Assembly: GCF_015206815.1 (NCBI RefSeq)
Contig: NZ_JADEXZ010000005.1
Span: 91,299 to 155,298, forward strand
Length of the DNA stretch: 64,000 bases
Reading direction: 5' to 3'
Source: Fortiea sp. LEGE XX443
Lineage (GTDB): Bacteria > Cyanobacteriota > Cyanobacteriia > Cyanobacteriales > Nostocaceae
Positions 28,281 through 38,416 of this stretch are shown in pieces. The notes beneath the pieces were generated by a model. It worked only from the letters and a program-made list of their open reading frames with translations. It was not told where the DNA came from and searched no databases. Both the position numbers and the translations under genes were made by a program. Positions within the stretch are counted from its first letter, which is position 1; each line of letters begins with the position of its first letter.

Positions 28281-28991
28281 TTAAAAGGTAGCAGGAGAAG
28301 TAAATATTATGCTTGCTTGCTTGCCTTTTTCTTCAATTCTCTGGAGGCAGATTTTTGCTGCTTCAGCAACGTTAGAGTGGCTGTCTTTCTCTAAGTATTT
28401 TAAAGCCGAGATACTCTTGGGAGTGGGAAGATTTCCGAGCGCTTCTACCAGCCGTTGCCTTACTAACCAATCATCTGATTGAGCAAATCTCAAGATACTA
28501 TCAACTGCTTCTAAGTCTCCAATTTCTCCCAGTGCAGAAATCGCCGCTTCTTGCAAGACCGTTTCTTTACTATCCAATGCCTGCATGAGGACATCATGGG
28601 CGCGTGGGTCTTTGAGATTACCTAAAGCCACAGCAGCACTAAAGCGTACTAACCAATCAGTATCTTCATAAAATGCCCTAGCTAGTGCCTCAAATGCTCT
28701 GGTATCACCTAAATATCCTAATGCGCCAGCAGCATCAGCACGAATGCCATAGTCGGGGTCAGTTTGCAAAATTCTGATCAAAATTGCATAACATTCGGCG
28801 GTTTGCTTGATTCCCAAGGCAAAGATTGCCATAGAGCGCAGTTGCAGAGAATCGTCATCTAATACCTTTTTAATTAAAGGTACTGCATCTTCAGCTGGGA
28901 CATCACGCAGACTGGCAAGGGCGACCATGCGATCGCGTAAATTTGCACTTTCTAACTGAGCAGAAATTTCCTGTAAGGGTAGAGCAGGCAT
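28281..28991 (-). CDS. HEAT-repeat protein, CpcE/NblB-like
   Basis: 236 residues made of about six HEAT repeats of some 31 residues, such as DYGIRADAAGALGYLGDTRA, DWLVRFSAAVALGNLKDPRA and DWLVRQRLVEALGNLPTP. This pattern belongs to the CpcE/NblB group: CpcE-type proteins are bilin lyase subunits and NblB acts in phycobilisome breakdown. It stands upstream of and close to the cpcS-type lyase, which supports a bilin-linked role. Whether it is a lyase subunit, a bilin-handling factor or NblB itself cannot be told from sequence. The ATG at 28991 is chosen from the repeat start; no strong ribosome binding site. Confidence 0.85.
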   Translation of the reverse strand: MPALPLQEISAQLESANLRDRMVALASLRDVPAEDAVPLIKKVLDDDSLQLRSMAIFALGIKQTAECYAILIRILQTDPDYGIRADAAGALGYLGDTRAFEALARAFYEDTDWLVRFSAAVALGNLKDPRAHDVLMQALDSKETVLQEAAISALGEIGDLEAVDSILRFAQSDDWLVRQRLVEALGNLPTPKSISALKYLEKDSHSNVAEAAKICLQRIEEKGKQASIIFTSPATF

Positions 28992-29289
28992 TGATTATTA
29001 AAGCGCTTTCTTTACTTTTCTTTACTTTACCTGATTCCTTGATTAGAGTGCTGCCAAACTTGGAGGCTAGTTTGGCGTAATTTCCGAATTCTCTAATACT
29101 CCTAGGACACCAATTCAGTAATGCTGAAAGAACCTCTCCCCCTTCTCGCTCCGACGCGGCTGCTGCATTTACTTTTTCTCTATCTGACTTCCTCCGTAAT
29201 AGAAATATCTTATTATACTTATTTTTTATTTGCTCTTTACAATACACCGTAATAAAAAATACAATAAACAGAGTAATTATGTAGCAATT

Positions 29290-30027
29290 ATGAAATATAT
29301 AAACTTAGCATTATTTACACTAATCATTTTAGTTAGTATTTGTTCTGCTCAATTTTTTCAACCTAGCTTGTCTCTAGCAAAATCTACTTCAGTCTTGGAT
29401 GGAAAAGTCGGTTTAGATTTACTAGCAAAAGCAAATTATCTTTCAACGCTTGAACAACAAGTGATCAGTGAGATGAATAAAGTCCGACAAAATCCCAAAG
29501 CGTACATTCCCATCTTAGAAACTTATAGAAAACGCTTTCAGGGTAAAAATGTGAGACTGTCGCAAAATTCTTACCTGATCACTCAAGAAGGAATAAAAGC
29601 TGTTAATGAGGCGCTCGCGTTTCTCAAATCAGCACGTCCTGTCGGAGTATTAAGTATATCTAGAGGTATGTCTTTAGCTGCAAAAGCTCATGTGAAAGAC
29701 CAAGGCAACAAAGGAGCAACTGGTCATTATGGTAGTGATGGTAGCAATCCTTTCAATCGCATCAATCGCTATGGTAAATGGCAAATTACTGCGGCTGAAA
29801 ACATTAGCTATGGCCCGAATACTGCCCAAGATATCGTGATGCAATTAATTATCGATGATGGAGTACCATCACGCGGTCATCGAACAAATATATTTAACTC
29901 TGCATTTAAAGTTAGTGGCGTTGCTTATGGAACTCACAAAATTTACAAAACTATGTGCGTGATTAATTACGCTGGAGGCTTTCAAGAGAAAACAGCCGAG
30001 ATTAGCAAATCTCCATCAATAATATAA
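29290..30027 (+). CDS. Secreted CAP-domain (SCP/PR-1-like) protein
   Basis: 245 residues from ATG 29290; an in-frame TTG at 29230 would put 20 residues before the signal peptide. The signal peptide is [20 protein letters not shown]. The CAP domain occupies about residues 50-230, with [20 protein letters not shown] (His of the first motif), [20 protein letters not shown] (typical Glu-Asn) and [15 protein letters not shown] (second His motif). CAP proteins occur outside the membrane in many bacteria; their activity is poorly known. It is divergent from the HEAT-repeat gene, and the flanking DNA on both sides (about 300 bp each) is AT-rich and empty. Confidence 0.9.
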   Translation: MKYINLALFTLIILVSICSAQFFQPSLSLAKSTSVLDGKVGLDLLAKANYLSTLEQQVISEMNKVRQNPKAYIPILETYRKRFQGKNVRLSQNSYLITQEGIKAVNEALAFLKSARPVGVLSISRGMSLAAKAHVKDQGNKGATGHYGSDGSNPFNRINRYGKWQITAAENISYGPNTAQDIVMQLIIDDGVPSRGHRTNIFNSAFKVSGVAYGTHKIYKTMCVINYAGGFQEKTAEISKSPSII

Positions 30028-30324
30028 GTAGCAATTATTAGATCAAAATTAAGAAAGAGATTAGTTTTGCATAAAACTAATTTAACAATCAAATATTCAT
30101 TCAATTTTAAGTACAAGTTTCTCTTGATTAGCTTCATGAGAGAAAATCTTGATTTGCTGAAGATCATATATACTTCACAAATAAAAATCAGCATTTTTAC
30201 TATGTAAAATAATATACGTTAGATTTTATTCTAGATATTTAAGGAAGTATTAAACTAAAAGCAAGTAGCTAAAAGTGGGATTTTTCAACCGTAGATCCAA
30301 GATATGAGATTTTGAGGAAGAGCA

Positions 30325-32976
30325 ATGCCAGGAAGTGAGTGGGAAAAAATACGCCACCTGTTGGTTGTCCAAGACTTACAAGGGCAGAGAACTATGCCGC
30401 TTCAAGAAACCACTTATTCCATTGGTCGAGATTCGAGAAATGCGATCGTCCTGCGTTCTCGTTCGGTATCTAGGCAACATGCAATCTTACTAAGAGTAAC
30501 TCTTCCAGAAACTGACCAATACGGCTTTCGGATTATTGATGGCAACTTCAAGGGGAAACCAAGTACTAATGGCTTATATGTCAATGGTACGAAATGCTTC
30601 TCGCATAATCTCCAGCATGGAGATGTAGTTGCCTTTGGTAATGGTCAAGTTCAGGCTAAATACTATGCTATTTCGCATATTTCCGAAAAAGCATTTTCGG
30701 AAACTTGTGAAATTGAAAACTTATCTGATTTGCTGTTAGATCAAGCTAATCCTACCAATCCTTTTCAAACCCTGATTGTCGATCCTAATTTTGAAGCGGC
30801 CAGTGAAACTGCTCTAGCACGCCTAGCATCCTTCCCGGAACTCATTCCCAATCCAATTATCGAGATGGATTTAGAGGGAATAATTACATATCTCAATCCA
30901 GCCGCAGCTGTGAAATTTCCCCAGATTCGAGAAATTGGCCAACAGCATCCTGTGCTGGCGGGATTGCTAAATGCGGTGGAGGATCGCAAAATAAATTCTT
31001 TTTGGCGAGAGATCAAAGTTGATCAAGAAATTTTTGAACAATGTATTCACTACTTACCTGAGAGTGATTTAATTAGAACTTTTATAGTTAGGGATATTAC
31101 AGAGCAAAAGCAAGCAGAAGCTGAATTACGCCAACGCGATCGCCTATTACAAGCAGTCGCAGAAGCAGCCAACTATTTACTAGTAGAAATGAATTACGAA
31201 ACTGGCATTGATAAAGCACTGGCTGTACTAGGTGAAGCGGCTCAAGCTGATCGTGCCTATCTATTTAAAAACCATCCCCATTTAGATACAGGAGAAATCG
31301 CTGTAAGCTTGCAATTTGAATGGACACAAATTAACTTTACATCCTCTCAACACCACTGGCAAAATCAGCTATATCAATCTTCTGAACTGGTGCGTTGGTA
31401 TGGAACTCTCTCTTGCGGACAATCGATTAGCGGCAGTATCAGAGAATTTCCCATAGTTGAACAAAAACTACTGGCAAGAGATGGTATTCAATCTCTGCTT
31501 TTAGTACCCTTGCGGCTAGATGATAAGTTTTGGGGTTGTCTTGGTTTAGCAGATTGTTCCCAAGAACGTCTGTGGTCAAGGCATGAAGAATCAACTTTGT
31601 TAACGATGGCGGCCAGTATTAGCGGTGCTTGGCAGCGTCAACAAGTGCAGGAAACAATTCGCCATCAAGCACTTCACGATATGTTGACTGGATTACCCAA
31701 CCGTTTGCTCTTTAATGAAATACTTGCCAAAACTCTACCCAACGCAACGCGCAATAGTGAAAGTTTAGCAGTCATGTTTCTCGATTTGGATCGCTTCAAA
31801 GTTATTAATGATACTTTAGGACATACGCTGGGAGACAAACTGCTACAAAATGTGGCACAAAGACTGAAACAATCCCTCAGAGAAGGAGATACAGTTGCGC
31901 GTTGGGGTGGAGATGAATTTACGATCTTGCTACCACACGTCAATTATCTAGACGAGGTAGCTCAAGTCGCCCAAAGAATCCTTCAATCTTTGGAAAATAT
32001 CTTTTGTTTTGATGGACACGAACTTTACGTGAGTGCTAGTCTGGGCATTGCTTTGTTTGATGAACATAGCCATGATGCTGAAACCCTAATTCAACATGCA
32101 GATGCTGCTCTATATCATGCTAAAGATGAGGGCAGAAATAATTATCAGTTTTACACTACTACCCTCAGTGCCAAAACCCCTGAACTGCTGAATTTAGAAA
32201 AAAGCTTACGCTACGCCTTAGAAAGGGAAGAATTAACAGTATATTATCAGCCTCGTGTAAATATAGTGACGGGAACAATCACTGGTATGGAGGCTCTGGT
32301 ACGTTGGCAACACCCAGAGATGGGATTAGTAGCGCCTGGTGTTTTTATTCCCATTGCTGAAGAAAGTGGATTAATTATTGCTATCGGTGAATGGGTATTA
32401 CGAGCAGCCTGTAAGCAAAACCAAGCTTGGCAAAAGGCCGGATTGCCTCCTTTAACAGTCGCTGTTAATCTTTCTCCTAAACAGTTTCGCCAATCTACGC
32501 TAGTAGAAGATGTAGCCAAAATTCTGGCAGAGACAGGATTAGAGTCACGTTTCTTAGAGTTGGAAATTACCGAATCGACGGCGATCGCCGATTTAGACTT
32601 TACCAGAAATGTTTTACATAATTTAGAACAAATGGGCGTTCACCTTTCTATAGATGACTTTGGTACAGGCCATTCTTCCCTTTCTCGCCTGCAACTGCTA
32701 CCTCTGCACAACCTTAAAATTGATAAGTCTTTTATTCAAGAGTTAACTACAGATGTGCGAGTGGCTCATATTGTGAAGGCGATCGTTACTTTGGGACGTA
32801 ACTTAGGGTTGAGACTTACTGCCGAAGGTGTAGAAAAGCAAGAAGAACTAGATTTCTTAAAATCTATTCACTGTGAGGATGTCCAAGGTTTTCTGTTTTA
32901 CAAACCGCTTTCGGCTGAGAAAGCCACAGAAATTCTCCAAAGTAAACATTCTTCTTGCTTAGAGACTATTGAATGA
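30325..32976 (+). CDS. FHA-PAS-GAF-GGDEF-EAL cyclic di-GMP protein
   Basis: 883 residues, cytosolic. An FHA domain (about 20-115) has the phosphothreonine-reading signature YSIGRDSRNAIVLRSRSVSR. It is followed by a PAS domain (about 165-265) and a GAF domain (about 280-440). The GGDEF domain has an intact GGDEF at 528-532 and an inhibitory I-site R519-x-x-D522. The EAL domain starts at E656 (MEALVRWQ) and keeps NLSPKQF, ELEITES, DDFGTG and TAEGVEK. Both synthesis and breakdown of c-di-GMP are therefore possible. The FHA domain suggests control by Ser/Thr kinases. A MarR gene follows 112 bases later on the same strand. A ribosome binding site lies at GAGGAAGAG just before the ATG. Confidence 0.96.
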   Translation: MPGSEWEKIRHLLVVQDLQGQRTMPLQETTYSIGRDSRNAIVLRSRSVSRQHAILLRVTLPETDQYGFRIIDGNFKGKPSTNGLYVNGTKCFSHNLQHGDVVAFGNGQVQAKYYAISHISEKAFSETCEIENLSDLLLDQANPTNPFQTLIVDPNFEAASETALARLASFPELIPNPIIEMDLEGIITYLNPAAAVKFPQIREIGQQHPVLAGLLNAVEDRKINSFWREIKVDQEIFEQCIHYLPESDLIRTFIVRDITEQKQAEAELRQRDRLLQAVAEAANYLLVEMNYETGIDKALAVLGEAAQADRAYLFKNHPHLDTGEIAVSLQFEWTQINFTSSQHHWQNQLYQSSELVRWYGTLSCGQSISGSIREFPIVEQKLLARDGIQSLLLVPLRLDDKFWGCLGLADCSQERLWSRHEESTLLTMAASISGAWQRQQVQETIRHQALHDMLTGLPNRLLFNEILAKTLPNATRNSESLAVMFLDLDRFKVINDTLGHTLGDKLLQNVAQRLKQSLREGDTVARWGGDEFTILLPHVNYLDEVAQVAQRILQSLENIFCFDGHELYVSASLGIALFDEHSHDAETLIQHADAALYHAKDEGRNNYQFYTTTLSAKTPELLNLEKSLRYALEREELTVYYQPRVNIVTGTITGMEALVRWQHPEMGLVAPGVFIPIAEESGLIIAIGEWVLRAACKQNQAWQKAGLPPLTVAVNLSPKQFRQSTLVEDVAKILAETGLESRFLELEITESTAIADLDFTRNVLHNLEQMGVHLSIDDFGTGHSSLSRLQLLPLHNLKIDKSFIQELTTDVRVAHIVKAIVTLGRNLGLRLTAEGVEKQEELDFLKSIHCEDVQGFLFYKPLSAEKATEILQSKHSSCLETIE

Positions 32977-33088
32977 AATATGAAAATCTGGATTGTACAA
33001 TTCTCTTACTAACATTTATTGGGTGAAGCCTCATCTGTGGCAAATTTTACCCACAAGCGGCAATGTAATTAGGAGAATAAAGAGCATC

Positions 33089-33565
33089 ATGACCCTTGAG
33101 CAACCCTCACAAGGTGCAACTTCTGAAGAATGTGCTGCCAAAGTAATGGAGACAGTTCCATTAGTGATGCGGTTTATCAGGAAGGAGATGCGTATACATA
33201 ACGCTGGTTTTTTGTCTATTCCGCAGTTGCGATCGCTGGCATTTATTAACCGTAATCCTGGTGCTTCACTGTCTGATTTGGCAGAGCATCTTGGTGTCAC
33301 TGCTGCTACAGCGTCAGTAACTACAGAACGACTAGTACAACGCAACTTAGTGCAACGCGAACACCATCCAAAAGAACGAAGGCGAGTAGTTCTCAATCTG
33401 ACTGATGAAGGAAAGTACCATCTTCAACAATCCCTAAACCATACTCGCGCTCAGATTGCTGACGTTCTCAACAGTCTGTCAGCCGAGGAATTCTCCCACG
33501 TTGAACAAGGGTTAGCTCTGTTAAAAAGTGTCTTCGATCAAACGGAAATTAACTCCCAAGAGTAG
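33089..33565 (+). CDS. MarR-family transcriptional regulator
   Basis: 158 residues from ATG 33089, preceded by AGGAG at 33071-33075; a longer frame upstream is unlikely. The winged helix has ASLSDLAEHLGVTAATASVT (recognition helix) and the wing REHHPKERRRVVLNLTDEG, diagnostic for MarR. It probably represses or activates a nearby gene in response to a ligand or to oxidation; it has no Cys for redox sensing. It lies downstream of the c-di-GMP gene. A repeat element begins two bases after its stop. Confidence 0.92.
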   Translation: MTLEQPSQGATSEECAAKVMETVPLVMRFIRKEMRIHNAGFLSIPQLRSLAFINRNPGASLSDLAEHLGVTAATASVTTERLVQRNLVQREHHPKERRRVVLNLTDEGKYHLQQSLNHTRAQIADVLNSLSAEEFSHVEQGLALLKSVFDQTEINSQE

Positions 33566-33567
33566 TG

Positions 33568-33681
33568 ATACCGTTTCACTTTAAGTTTGATACAAGTAGG
33601 TCGCAGGGGGGCAGGGAGCAGGGAGCAGGGGGAAAGAATTAAAAACCATTAATTTGTATCAAGATTTTCGTGAATTGGTAT
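33568..33681. repeat. MITE-like element with ATACC termini
   Basis: The left end ATACCGTTTCAC (33568-33579) and right end GTGAATTGGTAT (33670-33681) are inverted repeats matching at 10 of 12 bases, and are related to the element at 5030-5162. Inside, TTGATACAA/TTGTATCAA form a second inverted repeat around a tract of GGGAGCA words. Confidence 0.6.
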
Positions 33682-33787
33682 GAGCTATTTCCACCAGCAA
33701 CCCCACGCGCAATACAGATAAGGTTAATAGTTAACCGAATCGTATTAGATTACTCCCGATGCAAGCGACTCCATATTCCCACTGGGG

Positions 33788-35254
33788 TTAACAACGATGT
33801 AGCTGTGTTAACGACACAACAATATCATCAATAGCTTGCCGTAAAGTGCTGACTGATTGTTCAGACTGATTCACAATAATGCTAAAAGCTAAAGGCTCAT
33901 ACTGTGGCGAATCTATATATCCTGAGAGGGAAATAGCACCTGTTAAAGTACCAGTTTTGGCTTGGACGATTCCCTGAGCAGATGTGTTGCGAAAGCGATT
34001 TTTTAAAGTGCCGCTCACTCCAGCCACGGGTAAAGAAGCACGAAAAACTTTTGTTTCCGGTGATGCTGCCATTAGCTGTAAAACTTGTACCAAAGCTTCT
34101 GGACTAATTAAATTCTTCCGTGATAATCCTGAACCATCGACCAAACTATAACTGGTTGGGTTAACTCCTAATTGGGTTAAAGTGTCTCGCATCACTTTTA
34201 ACCCCACATCAGCAGTAGTTTGATTTTTTGCTAATTGTTGTTTGTTTGCTAAAGCCCTTAATAAAGCCTCAGCGAACAAATTATTACTGTTTAAATTTGT
34301 CTCCATTAACAACTCAGACAAAGGTGGAGATTCAACTGCCGCAACTTCTTGTTCATTTTTACCACCACTAGCGCTAGATGTTTGTTGGACAGAAATTCCT
34401 TCTGTTACCAAACTCTGACGAAAGTGACGTAAGAAATTTTGAATAGGATCAAACACTGCGATCGCGGTAATATCTGGTTGTGAATTTACAGCGAGTTGCC
34501 CTTGCAAGTGCAATACAGCCCCTTTTAAGTCACGACTCACTTCTACTAACCCTGGTTCATCTTTTTGAGTTGTTACAGAATTGTTTTCTACTCGCCACTG
34601 ATATGCTTCTGTGGGATCAGCCCACTTAAGTTGCAGTGGTTTTCCGATGGTTTGAGGCAATACTGTTAATACAGCAGCATTTTCATTCAAAATTAGGCTA
34701 TTGACTGGTGCGCCATAGTAAGCTTGTACATCTTCCCATTGCCAACTCGGAGGAACAATATCTCCTTGAAAATAACTATCATCAGCAATTAACTGATTAA
34801 CTTGAGTAATACCTTGTTGGCGTAACTCCTTTGCTAGTAGTGTCAATTGAGCATTTTTTAAGCTGGGATCTCCTCTACCAACAATACGCAAAATACCATC
34901 ACCATCTTGATAAACAGAGGTACGAATCCGAAAATTTGCCCCCAATTGCTTGAGTGCCGCAGCTGTCGTCAACAATTTAACATTAGAAGCAGGAGTAAAG
35001 TATTTCTGAGCATCATAGCTGTAAAGAGTTTGGTCAGAAACCAAGTTTTTAACTAAAATTCCCCAGCGTGTGCGACTAAACAAGGGACGATTGATTGCTG
35101 CATCTATAGAGGCTCCCAGTTGAGCAGGGCAAAGTGATTTTGTAGTAGTTGCAGGAGGAACTTGGGTTTGTGCTTGAACCACTTTTTGGTTGACACTAAT
35201 GTGAGTCCCAAGGAGCAACAGCATTAAACTCAAAGAGATTTTTTTAGAAAACAT
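33788..35254 (-). CDS. dacB: D-alanyl-D-alanine carboxypeptidase/endopeptidase (PBP4 type, S13)
   Basis: 488 residues from ATG 35254. A signal peptide (MFSKKISLSLMLLLLGTHIS) leads into the S13 fold. Active-site motifs are SxxK in TPASNVKLLTTAA, SxN in NLNSNNLFAEALLR and KTG in VQAKTGTLTGAISLSGYI, and the large insert domain between the first and second motifs is present. It trims or opens peptidoglycan peptide cross-links in the periplasm. The protein is complete. It is divergent from the TPR gene at 35539. Confidence 0.95.
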   Translation of the reverse strand: MFSKKISLSLMLLLLGTHISVNQKVVQAQTQVPPATTTKSLCPAQLGASIDAAINRPLFSRTRWGILVKNLVSDQTLYSYDAQKYFTPASNVKLLTTAAALKQLGANFRIRTSVYQDGDGILRIVGRGDPSLKNAQLTLLAKELRQQGITQVNQLIADDSYFQGDIVPPSWQWEDVQAYYGAPVNSLILNENAAVLTVLPQTIGKPLQLKWADPTEAYQWRVENNSVTTQKDEPGLVEVSRDLKGAVLHLQGQLAVNSQPDITAIAVFDPIQNFLRHFRQSLVTEGISVQQTSSASGGKNEQEVAAVESPPLSELLMETNLNSNNLFAEALLRALANKQQLAKNQTTADVGLKVMRDTLTQLGVNPTSYSLVDGSGLSRKNLISPEALVQVLQLMAASPETKVFRASLPVAGVSGTLKNRFRNTSAQGIVQAKTGTLTGAISLSGYIDSPQYEPLAFSIIVNQSEQSVSTLRQAIDDIVVSLTQLHRC

Positions 35255-35538
35255 ACTCAAATTTAAATAAAATCATCAAGGGTTTCATGGGAGTGGGCTT
35301 GACTACCAGATGCCATACAGGTATCATCCACCAGTGGTTGCAGTTGCGTCAAAGACAACAACACTGGATACAATGCTCAGTATCGCCAAAGTTGTAGCGC
35401 GATCGCTAATCACCAAGGAAACAGTAAACAATCCTCTTTCAGCAAACCTAGCTCTTAGCTTCACTAAAACGAGAAATGCTAGATAACGCACCTTCAATTT
35501 ATGATAGGGATCAGGACATTATTGAGGAGTTGAAGGCA

Positions 35539-36192
35539 ATGAAGATTCTACCCATTAGTAGCATGATGTTGAGTCTAATAGCTGCAATTGGTGGATCACC
35601 ATTAGTGTTAGCCGTTCCCACAAAAGTTGCTGTGCAGGGGAATGCACCGATTGTTGAAAAACAACCACAAAAACTGGCACAATTTCAAGACGACAATAAT
35701 TCAGAGCGATCGCAACTAGTACAACAATCAAATGCTTTATATAATCAAGGAGATTTAACAGGTGCAGAAACCAGCTTACGTAAATTAATTAAAAAGTATC
35801 CTGAAGATGCTTTTGGACATTTTCAACTAGGAAATGTACTTCTACGCCAAAAGCAACCCGAAGCTGCAATTAAATCTTACCAAGAAGCGATTCGCCTCAA
35901 GCCTAAATATGCTTTAGCTTACAATGGGATGGGTATCGTTCACGCTACTCAAGACCGATGGGATGAAGCTATTGGTGAATATCGCAAGGCTTTAGAAATC
36001 AACCCCAGTTATGGGGAAGCGATGACTAATTTAGGACAGGCATTGTGGCAAGTTAATAAACGAGATGAAGCAGTCGCTTCTCTAGAAAAAGCTTTAAATA
36101 TTTTCAAAACTCAAAGTAGAAATGAAAAAGTCTACCAAATCGAACAAATGTTAAAGCAGATCAAAACTGCCAATGATCCCGGTGTTTCATAA
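35539..36192 (+). CDS. Exported TPR protein
   Basis: 217 residues from ATG 35539, preceded by GAGGAG at 35524-35529. An ATG at 35476 would add 21 acidic residues before the signal peptide and is less likely. The signal peptide runs to about PLVLAVPTK. Four TPR motifs occupy residues 60-205, for example AFGHFQLGNVLLRQKQPEAA, ALAYNGMGIVHATQDRWDEA and GEAMTNLGQALWQVNKRDEA. TPR arrays bind partner proteins; the partner is unknown. It is convergent with a MarR gene, with a hairpin between. Confidence 0.88.
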   Translation: MKILPISSMMLSLIAAIGGSPLVLAVPTKVAVQGNAPIVEKQPQKLAQFQDDNNSERSQLVQQSNALYNQGDLTGAETSLRKLIKKYPEDAFGHFQLGNVLLRQKQPEAAIKSYQEAIRLKPKYALAYNGMGIVHATQDRWDEAIGEYRKALEINPSYGEAMTNLGQALWQVNKRDEAVASLEKALNIFKTQSRNEKVYQIEQMLKQIKTANDPGVS

Positions 36193-36243
36193 CACTTAGA
36201 TTATTAACTGACAAGTTTTGATTTATCTAATTATCTTTTTTTA

Positions 36244-36274
36244 CACCAAGAAGCTTAGACCTTCTTGGTGCTTT
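36244..36274. terminator. Hairpin between convergent genes
   Basis: CACCAAGAAG/CTTCTTGGTG, a 10-bp stem with a 7-base loop, is followed by CTTT on the plus strand. It lies 50 bases after the TPR gene. Confidence 0.6.
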
Positions 36275-36372
36275 ACCATAAAAATTACAATTAAACAAAA
36301 ACAATTATTGTTTGTCATGGATGCGATCGCCTGATTTTGTGAAAAACTCAAATCAGCGACTGCGGCTATCCC

Positions 36373-36840
36373 TCAAGATAAGTTAGATATTGCCTTATTC
36401 AAGAGTTGGGAAAAGAATTCACACTCAGTAGGGGCAATACCATTCATAGCCTCTTCACTCAATTTTGCTGCCAGTGGTGGTAAAATTTTCTCTAATTCTT
36501 TACCTGCATCCGTCAACCAGATACGCCAAATGCGGCGATCGTGAATATCCCTTTCTCGACGCACTAAGCCGCGTTCTTCCATCCGATCTAGCACACCGGT
36601 TAAAGTCCCGCCCACCTGTTGCAACTTCTCGCCAATACTGGATGTTGGTAAACCATCTTCTTGCCATAAACAACACAACACCAGCCAATGAAATGGTGTC
36701 AGTCCAAACGGTTCTAGTTTGTCAGTAAACTTGCGTGTAAGCAGCTGTGAAAGCAATTTGATTCTATAACCTAAATTGTAAGGGGCTAAAACTTGCTGCC
36801 ACGACTCCAAGCTTGGAGAATCATCAGATTGAACAACCAT
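36373..36840 (-). CDS. MarR-family transcriptional regulator
   Basis: 155 residues from ATG 36840 (MVVQSDDSPS). The winged-helix core is clear: LTPFHWLVLCCLWQEDGLPT, SIGEKLQQVGGTLTGVLDRM (recognition helix), and the wing RRERDIHDRRIWRIWLTDAG. It contains a Cys pair (LCCLW) in helix 2 that could be redox-active, though this is only a possibility. It is divergent from the RuBisCO activase gene, about 300 bases apart, so it could regulate that gene or itself. The sequence does not show an operator I can name. Confidence 0.92.
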   Translation of the reverse strand: MVVQSDDSPSLESWQQVLAPYNLGYRIKLLSQLLTRKFTDKLEPFGLTPFHWLVLCCLWQEDGLPTSSIGEKLQQVGGTLTGVLDRMEERGLVRRERDIHDRRIWRIWLTDAGKELEKILPPLAAKLSEEAMNGIAPTECEFFSQLLNKAISNLS

Positions 36841-37146
36841 TATCAAAATTGCTTAGTGTGCGTAATATTTAGCATAACTAGATTTATCAATCTTGGCAAT
36901 AGCGCTATAGCGTTTAAAAATAAGATTTGTAGAATAGGTGCGATCGCAAAGCAAAACATAACACATCGGCAAGAGGAATTATCTTGTCTGTTTTTTTTGT
37001 TGATTTATAAATAAATATTTAATTTTTGATGCTTATCCCATAAAGCGTTTGTGGTAGTGATGCTGAATTTCTACCAAAAGATAAGTAAACATTAGTCACC
37101 AAAAAAACTTAGCATTATTTAATAAGTTCTTACCAACAATAATTTT
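36841..37146. other. Divergent AT-rich promoter region of the MarR and rca genes
   Basis: The 306 bases hold no credible reading frame, repeat element or RNA structure that I can see. Promoters for the minus-strand MarR gene and the plus-strand rca gene must be here. Confidence 0.5.
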
Positions 37147-38394
37147 ATGAGTTATTACATTGCGCCGCGATTTTTGGATAAACTTGCTGTTCACATCACC
37201 AAAAACTTTTTAAATATTCCTGGGATCAGAGTACCCTTGATTTTAGGCATTCACGGGCGTAAAGGTGAGGGAAAAACCTTTCAGTGTGAGTTAGCTTTTG
37301 AAAAAATGGGTATCGAAGTGACACTCATCTCCGGCGGCGAATTAGAAAGTCCAGATGCGGGAGATCCAGCACGGTTGATTCGGCTACGCTATCGGGAAAC
37401 AGCAGAACAGATCAAAGTGCGCGGTAAAATGTGCGTCCTGATGATTAACGACTTAGATGCAGGTGCAGGACGCTTTGATGAAGGCACTCAATATACTGTA
37501 AACACACAGTTGGTAAATGCCACATTGATGAATATTGCCGATAATCCCACAGATGTACAATTACCGGGAAGTTATGACTCAAACCCGATACGCCGTGTAC
37601 CAATTATCGTTACAGGTAATGATTTCTCCACGTTGTATGCACCGTTAATTCGGGATGGACGGATGGAAAAATTTTATTGGGAACCTAACCGTGATGACAA
37701 AGTGGGAATTGTCGGCGGGATTTTTGCAGAAGACGGACTCTCACAACGAGAAGTTGAACAGTTAGTTGATACCTTTCCCAATCAATCAATTGACTTTTTT
37801 AGCGCTTTGCGATCGCGCATTTACGACGAACAAATCCGCGACTTTATCCACAAAGTCGGTTTTGAACGTATATCTTTACGCGTGGTGAATAGCACAGAAG
37901 CACCACCAGAATTTAAAAAGCCAGATTTCAGCCTGTCTCATTTAATTGAGTCTGGTAAATTTGTGATGGCTGAACAACAACGAGTAGAAAATTCTCACTT
38001 GGTAGATGAGTACAATCGTCTAAATCGAGGTAGAGGTTATGAAACTGCACCACTCACGGCTGAAACACCAACCACTCAGCCATCAACTAATGGATCTCGT
38101 CAACAGAAATCATCAAACACTCATGTAACTCTAGAGACGCAAGAACAAATTCGGCAAATCTTGTCTCAAGGTCATAAAATTACCTTTGAACATGTAGATG
38201 AACGCCGTTTCCGCACAGGTGCTTGGCAAAGTTGTGGTACAATTCACATCGATGCTGAGTCTGATGCTATCTCAACTTTAGAATCCCATCTAGCTGAATA
38301 TAGCGGTGAATATGTGCGCTTGGTAGGGATTGATCCGAAAGTTAAGCGGCGGGTTGTTGAAACAATTATTCAACGCCCGAATAGCAAAAATTAG
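37147..38394 (+). CDS. rca: RuBisCO activase with C-terminal small-subunit-like domain
   Basis: 415 residues. The AAA+ part (1-290) has the Walker A motif GRKGEGKTFQCEL and Walker B VLMINDLDAGAG. SGGELESPDAGDPARLIRLR and IIVTGNDFSTLYAPLIRDGR are typical of RuBisCO activases. A linker (about 290-325) leads to a small-subunit-like (SSUL) domain, about 325-410, with ILSQGHKITFEHVDERRFRT and ESHLAEYSGEYVRLVGID. The enzyme uses ATP to remove sugar-phosphate inhibitors from RuBisCO. The SSUL domain is known in cyanobacteria to target it to carboxysomes. No rbc genes lie in this window; the gene is alone and ends with a strong terminator. Confidence 0.98.
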   Translation: MSYYIAPRFLDKLAVHITKNFLNIPGIRVPLILGIHGRKGEGKTFQCELAFEKMGIEVTLISGGELESPDAGDPARLIRLRYRETAEQIKVRGKMCVLMINDLDAGAGRFDEGTQYTVNTQLVNATLMNIADNPTDVQLPGSYDSNPIRRVPIIVTGNDFSTLYAPLIRDGRMEKFYWEPNRDDKVGIVGGIFAEDGLSQREVEQLVDTFPNQSIDFFSALRSRIYDEQIRDFIHKVGFERISLRVVNSTEAPPEFKKPDFSLSHLIESGKFVMAEQQRVENSHLVDEYNRLNRGRGYETAPLTAETPTTQPSTNGSRQQKSSNTHVTLETQEQIRQILSQGHKITFEHVDERRFRTGAWQSCGTIHIDAESDAISTLESHLAEYSGEYVRLVGIDPKVKRRVVETIIQRPNSKN

Positions 38395-38416
38395 TCATTA
38401 ATATATTGGTTGTATC

